Origin: Liolophura sinensis
Lineage: Eukaryota > Mollusca > Polyplacophora > Chitonida > Chitonidae
Direction of reading: 5' to 3'
Assembly: GCF_032854445.1 (NCBI RefSeq)
Contig: NC_088301.1
Coordinates: 11,716,281 to 11,780,280 of the forward strand
Length of the DNA stretch: 64,000 nucleotides
The notes beneath the pieces were generated by a model. The model was given only the letters and a program-made list of their open reading frames with translations, ran no database searches and was not told the origin of the DNA. This document shows, in pieces, positions 33,176 through 42,982 of this stretch. A program made the translations under genes and the position numbers. Position 1 is the first letter of the stretch. Every line of letters begins with the position of its first letter.

Positions 33176-33996
33176 AATATTATGGTGCATATAGTACATT
33201 TATGTAGTGGCGGAATTACGCCATCGTTTTGGCTACAATGGGAACCTACAGCCTTGGGTAAGAGAACCCCTCCAGTGCATGGATTTCAATATTTTCTCTT
33301 ATGGCTTTGTGGTTTTGGTCTCAAAGGAATCATTATGGTGGTAACTTTCACTAAGTTATAGCAGAATTCTCCTTCATAAAATAAGAAGACAACTGTAACA
33401 AATCTGCATGAATCGAAGATATTCGTGTGTAAAATATGGACGATATGTGACTTCTCAAACAAACGAATATCACAAGGAGGATCAACACTGCATGTATCAC
33501 TTGTTTCAGGAATTTGTGAGAAGAACCATTGTGTGATTGGGTAATCGCCCGTAAACTGTCCACTCCTGCAGGTAGCTTAAATGAGTTGAGCACAAAGGCT
33601 TAAACTAGAGACCAACCGGTTACCCCAAAATAGCATATCAGCAGTGTCATGACGGCCTACACACACCTCTCCTGTCTATATAAGCTTATTATTTAAGAGA
33701 ATAACCACTAAAGTCTGTTGTTAGAATTCAACATTCGATCTGCCTGTTCACATGTATCTTTACGTCAGGACGTTTGTCTGATAGCTAGCAATCGGCGTTG
33801 GTTTCCACAGGCGTTAGACCCGTACCTAAACGCCTATTACCTCTACTGTGCTAAGAATATTGGCTGTTTCACTGGCTGAGAAAATCCTAGTGCAGTGGCA
33901 TTGAATTCAAAAGTCTAAACTGGTAGGGAGAATTCTCCTGTTAGAAGCAATACTGTAATATGACAGAACCTACACTCGGAGAGTGCGCCTCGTTCT
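33176..33996. other. Intronic, nothing recognised
   Basis: Between SINE-B copy 4 and the hairpin before the Polinton. No gene or repeat supported. Confidence 0.4.
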
Positions 33997-34022
33997 GGCG
34001 GTGAAGGATTGCCTTCACCGCC
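33997..34022. repeat. Perfect 11-bp hairpin
   Basis: ggcggtgaagg, a 4-nt loop (attg), then ccttcaccgcc. It lies 175 bp outside the called left end of the Polinton. Confidence 0.75.
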
Positions 34023-34196
34023 TGAACACATGTGACTGATATGTATGCCTACGTGAGCATGACGCACAACATAACCATGACAACCACGCAAAATGTAATT
34101 CTGCAGTCTTTTCTTCTCCAGGTAGGGAATAATTTCGAAAATGAGAGATTTTCCATGTCTCCCTGGGCAATAAGTCAATGTTGTCCGAACTAGCGG

Positions 34197-34265
34197 AGTA
34201 GTATAGGGAATAGGAGTTCTGGCGCACTCTCCATTTGGCAAATGGAGGCTCCCAGCCCCTTCTCG
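34197..34265 (+). repeat. Polinton left terminal inverted repeat
   Basis: 69 bp from agtagtataggg to ccccttctcg. It contains the inner palindrome ccatttggcaaatgg. Four mismatches to the right end. Confidence 0.9.
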
Positions 34266-34284
34266 TGAAAAGATATAAGCATAG

Positions 34285-34335
34285 GGAAGGAGGGTTCTGG
34301 TACACCCTCCCCTTGGCAAATAAAGGCCCCCCAGC
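34285..34335 (+). repeat. Subterminal degenerate copy of the TIR
   Basis: tagggaaggagggttctggt, then accctccccttggcaaataa, repeats the TIR core (tagggaataggagttctgg, ctctccatttggcaaatgg) about 80 bp inward. There is no counterpart at the right end. Confidence 0.6.
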
Positions 34336-34577
34336 GGAGGGTCTGATGGCTATTGAAATTTCTTATTAGGTATACAGCGAATACAATGAATAATCATGGG
34401 ATCTCCCGCGCTGGAAACGACCAGCCGGCCTCTTTAGGCGAAGTTAGTCGGCACGGTGCTGAAGCTCTTCACCAACGACGTGTGCGCTTCGGTGAAGCAC
34501 CCCGAGCCCATCCGGTAGCATTATGAAAACCGGCTGCTGCCCGAGCTGACGAGGCAACAACCCTAACCCCCAGAACA
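34336..34577. other. Polinton non-coding segment
   Basis: Between the subterminal repeat and the end of the first gene. No ORF supported. Confidence 0.4.
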
Positions 34578-36076
34578 TCATTCGGAAAGAGTGTTTTTCA
34601 GCTCTTGCCGAGCTAGTTTTCGGCCGCGATCTATAAGCTGTTTTTTCGTGCTTTTATCGATCTCTACGGCGTTGAATGTCTTACGAGACTTAGCGCGTAT
34701 CTCCTGCTTCAGATCAGAGTAGTTATTGAGCTCCTGAACGACTTGCCTCTACTCTACGTCCAAAATAACACCATCAGATAATGCCGTAGATACCTGCGCA
34801 CGGATGCTGTTAAGTTTGGCCTCAGCCAACAGCCGTATATCGTTATGTTTCTTGGCCTTTGCGTGAAGTCGGCGGCTAACGAATTTTCCGGCGGCATTTA
34901 AGACACCGCAAGCTAGGGCCGCAGCTTCCATAGCCAAGACAGCAGGGGCTGCAATTATTGTTGTGAGTAGTCCCACACCTGCAACCCCTAGTCCCAAACC
35001 GGCCGTGAGCATGGCCGAATCAAGGGCCTCGGCGGCTAAGACACCGCGCCGGTACTTTTTGTACAAGGCCCGGCGGAGATCTCGCTCAGATTCAAGCTGC
35101 CTCTGTATTTCGCTGATATACTGCAGGCGATGGGCGTGCGCCACGCCCTCCGGGGGGTTTTCAACCATCGGCGCGGTCGGGGTCAAGGGGTGGTCATCCG
35201 TCGGCTCTTCATCCGTGATCGCTGGGTACAGTCGTCCCATATTGTCCGTCCGACGAATCAACAACGTCGGTAAACTCTAAATCGTCATCGGGAATACTAA
35301 CACGAAAGCTGCGAAGTCTTATGCCGGACTCTAAATTGATGTCATTGAGACCGACATCGCTCCCTGCAAAGACCCGTATATCCTCGAGAGAGCTCCGGAT
35401 GACTGGATCGCCCTGGGCCTGTAATTTGATCATTAGTCTCCTTTCCATCGTGCTCTGCAGGCCACTTTAGTCTCACCCCGGTAATCAAGGAGGTACGGCG
35501 CTGAGAGGCCACGCCAAGAATGATGTTGAAGATAAGTATAGATCCAGGGTTTATTCGTAGCATGGCCGTAGATATGGAGTGCGCGCTAAGACGCACGGCC
35601 TCTACACCCGGCGCAGCAGATAGTGTGAAGTAACCTCTTCCACCCAAAGCTATATGACAGTCGCTGGCTGGTACCCACGACACGAAAGAGGCTCCGGAGT
35701 TGAAAACTTTTTTCACCAGGGACCCGTCGGCCTGGACCGTCATCGGGGTCACCTTCACATCTACAAACCAATCGGGGTCGTGAGCTCTGGTAAGAACAAA
35801 GCGGTCTTCAAAGCGAATTAAAGAGAGTTTTTGTTCTTCAATCACCTCAGACGGCGACCTGCGATCTTGCTCTACAGAGGATGAGACATCTTGAAGGGAA
35901 GCAAAGGTGGCAGGTTCTGCTTGCCCCGTAATCTTTTTGCGGATTTACTTGCCACTTTGATACTCGAAGGCGTAGATTTTACTTTCCTGGCCTTGAAGTT
36001 CGAATTTCGACACATCAGCCAAGTCGCTTAAAGACAGGCACGCAGACCTGGGACCGGCTGCGTCCACCATACTCAT
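34578..36076 (-). pseudogene. Polinton gene A, unknown function, membrane segment, about 500 codons
   Basis: I extend this gene beyond its single ORFs. It starts at ATG 36,076, overlapping the stop of the penton-like gene by ATGA. The frame has TAA at 35,945-35,947, shifts near 35,440 and again near 35,225, passes a TAG at 34,749-34,751 and ends at TGA 34,578-34,580. Parts: an N-terminal beta-rich region; the block VIRSSLEDIRVFAGSDVG followed by SGIRLRSFRV; a short linker with MGRLYPAITDEEP; a charged helix; a Gly/Ala-rich hydrophobic stretch (LGLGVAGVGLLTTIIAAP); and a basic C-terminal helix (RGRKLARQELKN). I know no function; the domain set recurs, as far as I recall, in animal Polinton-like elements. 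Virion or membrane role is inference. Confidence 0.6.
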
Positions 36077-36732
36077 TGTATTTCTAGGGTAGCACTGAGG
36101 TACCCTACATTAATATACTTGCCGTTTTTATCTAAAAGTGCCACGGTCAAGTGCGTTATATAGCCGTCACGCAAGGCTTTGTAGTGTGGGTTGGGAAATG
36201 AAACCGTCTTCCCGCAATTTATCCCTTCACCAGCCACGGCGACGGCCTGAAGTAGTGTTGAACCGCCACCGAAATCTGAGGTTATTCTCACGTTTTCTGA
36301 GGTGCTCAGTTCATCCAAATGCACGGAGACTTCTTTGTGTGTGACCAAGTCAGGTAGATGGTCCCCCTCCACAACCCCCGAGAGATCTTTCTTCCCGTCG
36401 GAGAACCCTAAGATGGGGGCAAGCTCTTGGAGCGTTATGATGGAATTTTTAGGGAGGGTAAGGATTAAGCGGCCCGTGGCTTCATTCAATCCCAGAGAAA
36501 CCCCATGCGGGCGGAATATGTCCATGTCCAGCGTACAGACATTGTAGTAGCCCGTCGGCACTTCAACACGTTTGCCCTCAAGCAAGAAGCCCACTCCGGT
36601 GGGGATATTCACCCAGGCCGGGTAGAAAGTTATCTCGCGAAGGGCGGTTTTAAGGCGGCCGTCGAGGTTGTTAAGGGCATGAGGCAGCTGGTGCTGTGCC
36701 CCATTTAGAATGTCAGTCAATGTGATGAACAT
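36073..36732 (-). CDS. Penton-like minor capsid protein (putative), intact ORF
   Basis: 219 codons, the only long Polinton structural ORF here without a break. The start ATG at 36,732 was chosen; three codons upstream a GTG keeps the frame but is less likely. Residues about 25-45 carry LDGRLKTALREITFYPAWVNI, the pattern seen near the start of Polinton penton-type single jelly-roll proteins; the rest alternates short beta strands with polar turns. In the family this protein forms the capsid vertices. Its stop overlaps the start of gene A (ATGA), and its start lies only about 10 bp from the divergent gene B. The fold assignment is inference from a short motif, the length and the position. Confidence 0.55.
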   Translation of the reverse strand: MFITLTDILNGAQHQLPHALNNLDGRLKTALREITFYPAWVNIPTGVGFLLEGKRVEVPTGYYNVCTLDMDIFRPHGVSLGLNEATGRLILTLPKNSIITLQELAPILGFSDGKKDLSGVVEGDHLPDLVTHKEVSVHLDELSTSENVRITSDFGGGSTLLQAVAVAGEGINCGKTVSFPNPHYKALRDGYITHLTVALLDKNGKYINVGYLSATLEIQ

Positions 36733-36742
36733 TTTAGCCACG

Positions 36743-38036
36743 ATGAACAGCGAGGCTTACTGGTTCAATGGAGAGGCCACTTACAAGGCCGGGGCATTTC
36801 ATAGTATCCAAACCCACGCAGAGCAGCTCACGCGATTTGACATCTACATCGATGAAAAGAAGGCCTTTCCAGTCCCGTTCATAGATGTGTTGGCTAAGTA
36901 CCGGCTGCCACAGGTAACCAGCAATGACATTGTTCGGGCCTGGAACACCAATCCTATGCAATTCTGGCAGAACCAAGTGAACTTCGCGGTCTGGTGCGCA
37001 ACCACGGGCTGCGGCGTCTCTGTAAAAGACCATCTTCTCGCCCCGACAAACAAATAAGGGCCCTGTACACGTTCCATGTGTATTACCAAGTTAGGCGGAT
37101 CTTGGAAGAGATCCAGGCCCCCCTGCCGCAAGATAGAATGTGAGAGGCATTCAAAAACCCCCACGACGAGAGGGCCTATGAGAGGATTTGTAGGGAATTC
37201 CGCGTAGATAAGCACACAGACTGGAGGCGCAGGGGGGTGAATCACGGCCTCGGGGTGGCATATACCTACATAACGAGAAAGGGCTACAGCCCCATTTGGG
37301 ATGGGACCTTCGATGCGAGCTCGATGTCGTTCTCTAGAAAGCTTAGAGTGCTCCACGTCGACTACATCGAGCAGGATACCGAGGAGGCTTGGGCGTCGTT
37401 CATTGCCGACAAATCCCAAGGATTCACGCAGCCGGGCGTAGAGCGCCTAAACGATTCCATCCGGACATACGTGTGGGTTATTTAGGCGCCCAAGCGCAAA
37501 CAAGGGCGCGTATTCTAGGCACGGGCACAGCCTTCGACGCGCAAAAACAGTTTGCCGCGAACGTTGAAGACGCTATTTCCTCTCCGATCGACCTTCCGTC
37601 TGCAATCAAACGCTACCAGGACATGCTACAGTATTCCGGGAGCGCTGTAGACTTTGTGTATGGCATAGGCCTATATATGGCCCCCAGCGATATGCTTCTG
37701 CAGATCGGCCATGTGGCGAACTACCACAGCAAAATCGTCGTGGCCACAGAGGGCCAGAAGCTAGGCGCCAATGAGGGTGTGAACGCTAAAGTGCCGCCCA
37801 CTTTGCACAAGCGCGCACCTTCCCACGGGATCGTTAAGCCACAAGAAAGCGTCCCACCTTCCCACGTGATCGTTGAGCCACAAGAAAGCGGCCCACCTTC
37901 CCATGTGATCGTTGAGCCACAAGAAAGCGTCCCACCACCCACCGCAGAACCCCTAAAGAATCACGATGCGGAGAAGACAGCCATCGTCGTCGCTGGGGTT
38001 AGTATCGGCTTACTGCTGCTGTGGACTATGCGTTAA
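36743..38036 (+). pseudogene. Polinton gene B, unknown function, C-terminal membrane anchor
   Basis: About 430 codons, broken by a frameshift near 37,055, TGA at 37,141-37,143 and a frameshift near 37,472. The start ATG at 36,743 gives MNSEAYWFNG. The N-terminal half has NFAVWCATTGCGVS and, after the shift, FHVYYQVRRILEEIQAPL. The middle has MSFSRKLRVLHVDYIEQD, then IKRYQDMLQYSGSAVDFVYG and APSDMLLQIGHVANY. The C-terminus holds three 13-residue repeats (PPSHVIVEPQESG type) and ends with a hydrophobic anchor IVVAGVSIGLLLLW. The layout, an ectodomain-like body on a proline-rich stalk and a terminal anchor, suggests a virion surface or membrane protein, but no known domain supports that. It overlaps the convergent gene C by 27 bp. 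Confidence 0.6.
37819..37936 (+). repeat. 39-bp coding tandem repeat, three copies
   Basis: Unit ccttcccacgtgatcgttga with gccacaagaaagcgtccca, encoding 13 residues. Copies differ at very few positions; located in the stalk of gene B. Confidence 0.9.
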
Positions 38037-39363
38037 ATAATTGCGAACAGCCACGAGCATTAGACCACCTACTGCGATGACTAGAGCCCAGACATTATCG
38101 GCCACCCACCCAGCCGTTTTCCCGAGAAGGTTCAGTAGCCAGGACACGATACTGCCAATAATACCCGGAATCGCAGCGGCAGCCTTCCCAGCCAGCTTGC
38201 CACGGGCGCGCGCCAGGGACTGGAGATGCCTTTTCACCCATTCTTTAAGACCACGCCCGTCGGGTGGAGGTGGTGTTGGCTGGATGCCCCCGCCAGACCC
38301 GCCAGTCAGCGCCAACTTTATCGCTAGCCCCAGTGTCGAGATCGCCATCCCAATTGCCGTGAGAATGGAGACCACTGTTATTCCCTGCTCACGGAAGAGG
38401 GTGCGGACGCGCTCGGCCAGAGTGGTATCCTTGTGTAAGATGCAATCGATCGTCTGCTTGATGCGGTGTATTTGCGTGCGCAGGTCTTCGGCCGTTAAAG
38501 AGGGTTCTTCTAGCCGGGTCGCCCTCTCGCCCTCGAGACTCTTTATCCGGGCTTCGATCCGTCTCCGTAAGTCTTTATTATTATCATTATCATCATTACG
38601 GACCTCCTTCAACTTCTGTTTTTCTTCTGCGATTTCCTCATCGAGTTTTGACAGCCTGGCGAAGTTATACACGTGTTCGCCTTCTAAGGTCTGCAGTGCC
38701 TTGTTAAGCCCCAGAAGTTCTCGCATGGGAAGAGGAGGGTCGTTCATCTCTTGTATGGGAAGATGAGGGTCGTTCATCGTTTCAAGAACCCGCCCGACCT
38801 CACTATCCGTAAAGCTTGTTTCTAGTGTGTGGACAGCATCAGCAGCCCTTTTCGCTGATTGATTTAAATCCTTCAGCTCCAAGGTATTTACCTCGGCGGC
38901 CGCGGCACCGAGTTCTGAACTTGCTGTCTCCAGGGCTGCGACTACTGCCGGATGCATCGATGGCTGTTTGCTTCTTGTCCAGTCTACAAAGCCCAGCTCC
39001 CCCCTAACAACATCAACCCCTCCTTTATTGGCGACTGTTGAGAGGGCTAGCGGTCCACCGTTTCGTTTGTTGATGATATCCAGATCGGGGTGGGCCACGA
39101 GTGGTAGACGCCCTTGAACAACCTCAAACTTCGCGTAATCGCGAAAGATGGGGTTAAGGCTGGGATCCGCATTCGCCAAAGCATCGTAATAATCATTCGC
39201 CTGCGTCATCTCTTGTTGAAGGTTTCTGACGAGCGGACCCCCTCTTTGTTGCACGGAGAGTGGTATGCTCGTCGTAGGTTTTGTTGTCCTCACTGACATC
39301 GTCTTGGGCGTAGTCCTCTTCGACGTCGTCGAACGCCGGATTTTCAAAGGTATAGTCTGCCAT
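38010..39363 (-). pseudogene. Polinton gene C, coiled-coil and multi-membrane protein, about 450 aa
   Basis: Start ATG at 39,363 (MADYTFENPAFDDVEEDY), with a frameshift near 39,265 into the long frame that runs to 38,010. Order: acidic N-terminus; a helical region (NLQQEMTQANDYYDALANAD); a coiled coil (KLDEEIAEEKQKLKEV and a following Glu/Arg helix); the block RTLFREQGITVVSILTAIG with a first hydrophobic helix; a Gly/Pro-rich linker; and two more hydrophobic helices (AAIPGIIGSIVSWLLNLLG; VWALVIAVGGLMLVAV). I believe this family is common in animal Polinton-like elements but know no function. The hydrophobic end resembles minor capsid or membrane-active proteins of adenovirus-like virions only in general character. 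Its start lies 44 bp from the divergent capsid gene, a likely shared promoter. Confidence 0.65.
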
Positions 39364-39407
39364 AATCCTCGTATTGAACATTGCAAGGTATACCTTCAAT
39401 ACACACA

Positions 39408-40664
39408 ATGGATGCATACGGACGCAGGCTAAACCCTTTCAGAACACTCCGTAAGCCTCGTGGGGTACAAGGTGTACGACTGTCCTTGGTCGTTACCAAC
39501 AACCCGAGTACGATCGACCAGAATCATCAACTCTTGGTCCGCTTCCCCAACCTCGGCCCAAATGACGTCATTGTGCCCGGTACCGTGCGCTTGGCCTTCT
39601 CGATCACGATCATATCAGAAGACTGACGCGAAGTAGTCAAGAAAACCACGATCAGAATCAGCGGGAATGAGGTAATGTCCATCAACGACTCTGATGTGTT
39701 TCATTGCTACGGCGACTTATGGATGACCCAAAACGAACGGAGGAATGCCGCCTACCAAGACATCGGCAGCGAAAACATGCTTAAACTTCGAGTCGGAGCG
39801 GAGGACGCAAGTAACGACAATGCTGGAGAGAAAGCCATCGCTGGCACCTTTGGCAGCCGGTTCCACATCCCACTAGACTTTGAGCTTCTAGATGGCCACA
39901 TGCCATTCTACCAGAGTGCCTTGGCCGACCGACTGGAGTACGAACTGACGTTCAACAATTACAGCCGGGTCATCAAGACAACAGACGATGACACGACTTA
40001 CACCATCGACAACATCCGCCTGGAGTTCAATATGGTCACCGATGAGGAGCTCGCTAGACAGATCCGCACCCAGTTTGCCGGGGGCGTCTCCATTCTGTAA
40101 GTTCGCGTCCTCCACCACGGAAAGTTTGTGAAGGACAAGTCTGATACTCTCTGGAACATAAACCTGAACACTCCCGCGAGAGCAATGAAGGGCATCCTCA
40201 TGCTGTTCGAGGCTAAAAGAACCTCGTCGGAGAGGAGGTCGGAATCCTTCTACAACCCGAAGATCACCAAAGTAGAAGTCACAATAGAAGGGGTCCCCAA
40301 TCAGCTGTACAGCCAGGGCATGCGGGAGTACCAGCTATGGGACGAGGTCCAGAGGTTCTTCGCCAACTCACCCCTTAAGAAGCGGGACCCTGAGGTGGCC
40401 AGGGTTGTAAAAGACTTAGGCCTGGCAGACGTCTCCCTGGAAGAGTTCTTGACGCACAAGCTCGCCTTCTGGCTTGACCTTCGGCCAAGCGACGATGACG
40501 AGCTGCATGGCAGTGGGAGGCGCGTTCTGAACGCCAGCGAGGGTATTACGATACAGGTGACAAAAGAGAGAGAAGATCCCGGCGTGTTGAACTTATATCT
40601 CTATGTGATTATGGACGCAAAGCTGCACATCCAGAATGGTAGATTCGTTAACGCGCTTTATTGA
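39408..40664 (+). pseudogene. Polinton major capsid protein (hexon-like, double jelly roll), two in-frame stops
   Basis: 419 codons in one unbroken register, interrupted only by TGA at 39,624 and TAA at 40,098. Recognisable blocks: QLLVRFPNLGPNDVIVPGT, DSDVFHCYGDLWMTQNERRN, FHIPLDFELLDGHMPFYQSA, RLEYELTFNNYS, ARAMKGILMLFEAKR, YNPKITKVEVTIEGVPNQLY and LHGSGRRVLNASEG. These are the conserved segments of the Polinton capsid protein, which builds the icosahedral shell. About ten residues seem missing next to the first stop compared with my expectation for the family. It heads the + strand cluster, and its 3' end overlaps the ATPase by 29 bp. Similarity is strong; the damage is two nonsense changes and perhaps one small deletion. 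Confidence 0.93.
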
Positions 40665-41250
40665 TGACGCCCACTGCGCGATTATCTGTGGGCAGACGAA
40701 CTGCGGCAAAACAGTCTTCGTGCTGGACCTGCTTGAGGGCCCTTTCCGCGGTTTCTTTCATCACATTGTGATCCTGTGCCCCACTCTTAAGCATAACGAA
40801 GCGTAACAGCGGCGATGGATACAGTCTGATCCTGAGGTCTATTGTTTTGACCCCGGCCAGCGGCTAAACGAATGCCTGAGAGCTTTCTACAGATTGTCCG
40901 AGGGGGAGCCCACCCTATACATCATCGATGATTGTAGCGCGTATGAGGCGATGAAGAAGAAACAAAAAATGCTGTCATTCATGGCTTTCTCGGGCCGTCA
41001 TGCAAAGCAAAGCGTCTGGGTCCTCACTCAGAAATACAACGCCGTCCTCAAAGACTTTCACGAGTAGACAAGGTGGGTGGCTTTATTCCACTGCAAAGAT
41101 CGGCACTCGTTCAACGAATGCCTGGAGGAGAACCACATCATCGAGGCCGAGAGCAAAAAGGCAGAGGTTCGACAGAAACTTAAGAACAATCCGCATTCTA
41201 AGCTCCTGCTAATGACTGATACGCCCGCCACATCTAAGATTATATATTAG
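40636..41250 (+). pseudogene. Polinton genome-packaging ATPase (FtsK/HerA, A32-like), two in-frame stops
   Basis: 204 codons in one frame from ATG 40,636, with TAA at 40,804 and TAG at 41,065. Walker A is GQTNCGKT at residues 19-26. Walker B is LYIIDD at residues 94-99. A later VWVLTQKYNAV block is the usual sensor segment with its polar residue (Q). In Polintons this motor drives DNA into the preformed capsid, and its place right after the capsid gene, overlapping its end, is the usual order. Both stops are single-base events in an otherwise readable frame. Confidence 0.9.
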
Positions 41251-41275
41251 ACGTAGTCGCCCCTACGTATTAATC

Positions 41276-41863
41276 ATGGATACCGACGCGCTTATAAATG
41301 AGGTTCTGGGCGCAGAGGAGGAGCCCGGCCCCAGCTAACAGCCCAGCCAACAGCCCGACCGCAGCCAACATGCATGGCAGCTCAGGGATAGGCTGGCGGC
41401 ACTTGCGGTGGGTGGGCAGGTCAAGCGATATCTGGGAAAAGACGTAACAGCCGCTGAGATCGACGCCATGAGCGACGAAGACGTTGAAAGACTGCACTCC
41501 CGGTACGAGGATAAGCTCGGTGCGCGGATGGTTAACGGTCTCGGAGGTATATTCTTGAGATCATATGTAAGGGCGGCCAGCTGGCTCCTACCAATCCCAC
41601 CCGAAAATCGACCAAAGCTCATGGAACAGCTCACCACCGACCCATTTGTTGAACAGGCGCTTAGTAGTGCTAGCTTCTGGCTATACTACTGCTATGGTAA
41701 GTACTTTGCATCGTTGACCATGTCGCTGACCACTACTGAGCACTGCTCATTTGAACACCACTGCTGTCCTAGAAATGAGCCGTGTGATTCAGAGGAACAT
41801 GAGTACAACGAATCCGGAAGGCCCGAAGGAAGTGGAGGGGGTGACAGTGGATCCTACGAATGA
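41276..41863 (+). pseudogene. Polinton small ORF D, unknown, one in-frame stop
   Basis: Starts MDTDALINEVLGAEEE at ATG 41,276, hits TAA at 41,336-41,338 and continues in the same frame with a glutamine/proline linker, a helical region (DRLAALAVGGQVKRYLG), EIDAMSDEDVERLHSRYED and a hydrophobic-aromatic block (LRSYVRAASWLLPIPPENRP; FWLYYCYGKYFASL). The last 30 residues overlap the next gene in another frame and look unlike the rest, so the true end may be earlier. Function unknown. Confidence 0.5.
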
Positions 41864-42245
41864 CGGCCCTGCGAAGAATTCCCAAAATATCGCTGCGGGT
41901 CGAGCGAGTGCTGCAGCGAGAAAGGCCAAGGCTGAAAAGCTTAAGAACGAGCTTCGCGAGGCAAAGGCTGCTTTGCTTGGCGATTCCACCAAGAAACAGC
42001 CGGATTTTACGAAGGAACAGCCGAAGGAACGGGATTCTACGAAGGCACCCGACTGGAGGGCGCCCCTGGCGTTATTAGGCGTTGGCAGCCTCACAGTGCT
42101 AGTGTTGCTACGCGTGTGGCGCAGCCGCTATACAGCACGAGGTGCAGATATTACGCCGCATGCAGCGCCACAAGAAAAGAATCTCCATTTGAATATACGT
42201 CGCGACCCTTTCTATATAGAGCAGCATGTCTACTCCACCCAGTGA
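41775..42245 (+). CDS. Polinton small ORF E, basic protein with one membrane helix
   Basis: ATG at 41,775 gives MSRVIQRNMSTTNPEG, 156 codons, unbroken. The middle is an Ala/Lys-rich amphipathic helix (AAARKAKAEKLKNELREAKA) and a Lys/Gln repeat-like stretch, followed by a hydrophobic helix (LALLGVGSLTVLVLLRVW) and a basic tail. It overlaps ORF D by 89 bp and the next ORF by 20 bp, in tight viral-type packing. It could be a core or minor virion protein; that is only a guess from its composition. Confidence 0.5.
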   Translation: MSRVIQRNMSTTNPEGPKEVEGVTVDPTNDGPAKNSQNIAAGRASAAARKAKAEKLKNELREAKAALLGDSTKKQPDFTKEQPKERDSTKAPDWRAPLALLGVGSLTVLVLLRVWRSRYTARGADITPHAAPQEKNLHLNIRRDPFYIEQHVYSTQ

Positions 42246-42432
42246 CGGAAAAGTGCTAGTCAACGCGGTCTACCACGCCGCTGTGGTCTCTCTCCTGGCT
42301 ACTGGGTACGCTCGTCTCGGCCAGATGTTCCTGAAAGGAGCCCTCCCGAAGCTGGACTTAACACCCCGTGACGTCGGCATGGTCATTGCAGATGTAGGCC
42401 TGGCCATGTTTTCGAAGGACCTGCTATTTTAA
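42226..42432 (+). CDS. Polinton small ORF F, 68-aa membrane protein
   Basis: Unbroken 68-codon ORF (MSTPPSDGKVLVNAVYHAAV) with one likely membrane helix over residues about 13-35 and a mixed C-terminus ending MFSKDLLF. It overlaps ORF E by 20 bp and is followed 35 bp later by ORF G. No family recognised. Confidence 0.45.
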   Translation: MSTPPSDGKVLVNAVYHAAVVSLLATGYARLGQMFLKGALPKLDLTPRDVGMVIADVGLAMFSKDLLF

Positions 42433-42467
42433 CAAGGGCTCCTTCCTCCCAATATAATCAAGTAGTA

Positions 42468-42909
42468 ATGGCCTCCATCGGAATGATGTTGGGCGGCGCC
42501 CTCGTAAACGCTTTGGCCTTTAGCGGGAGCAGCTATATGTTTTCGATGCTGAGGAGTTCCGGTGTTGACGAAGAGCGGAGGCGCCATGACCACGCTGTAG
42601 AGGAGCTGCAAGCCGCCCAGGAAAAATGGGCCCGAAAGCGCACTGAGCGATTGGACTGGATCAACGATGAACTCCGCCGCCAGGGACACGCTGTCCATAC
42701 GTTCCGGGATGTCGACGCTGCAATCCGCGAGTATTCTAGGGTCTCGGGCAAAACTCTTACACGCGACGCACGCGACGCGCTGCTGGGCTCAGAGCATAGA
42801 TTTCTATATGCCTAGTGAAGATCAAAAACACCGCGAGATGACCTTCGTCATCCTGAGAATGTGTGTGGTTGAGGGTGTGAGTTACGGAATCGCAAAACTC
42901 ACCAAGTAA
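42468..42909 (+). pseudogene. Polinton small ORF G, hydrophobic N-terminus and long helix, frameshifted
   Basis: Begins MASIGMMLGGALVNALAFSG at 42,468, followed by a charged helix (HDHAVEELQAAQEKWARKR) and DVDAAIREYSRVSGKTL. The frame changes near 42,800, after which YMPSEDQKHREMTFVILRM and a second hydrophobic stretch end at TAA 42,907-42,909. About 147 codons in all. Function unknown; a small two-helix membrane protein is the simplest reading. Confidence 0.5.
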
Positions 42910-42982
42910 TCCGAACTGAGGTTCGCTCGACGATCTTTTTCGTCGCAAATCTGTTAGAGGGCTGCTAGAATACCTTGATGAC

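Noticed and set aside
34749-35264. Treating the 171-codon frame as a separate gene
   Set aside because: Upstream and downstream frames continue the same protein through two frameshifts and a single stop; it is part of gene A.
36844-37419. 191-codon - strand ORF
   Set aside because: Shadow of gene B, which has consistent blocks on the + strand.
37819-37936. CRISPR-like regular repeats
   Set aside because: Adjacent coding repeats without spacers, in a eukaryotic element.
38041-38766. 241-codon + strand ORF
   Set aside because: Antisense shadow of gene C, whose domains and frame are recognisable on the - strand.
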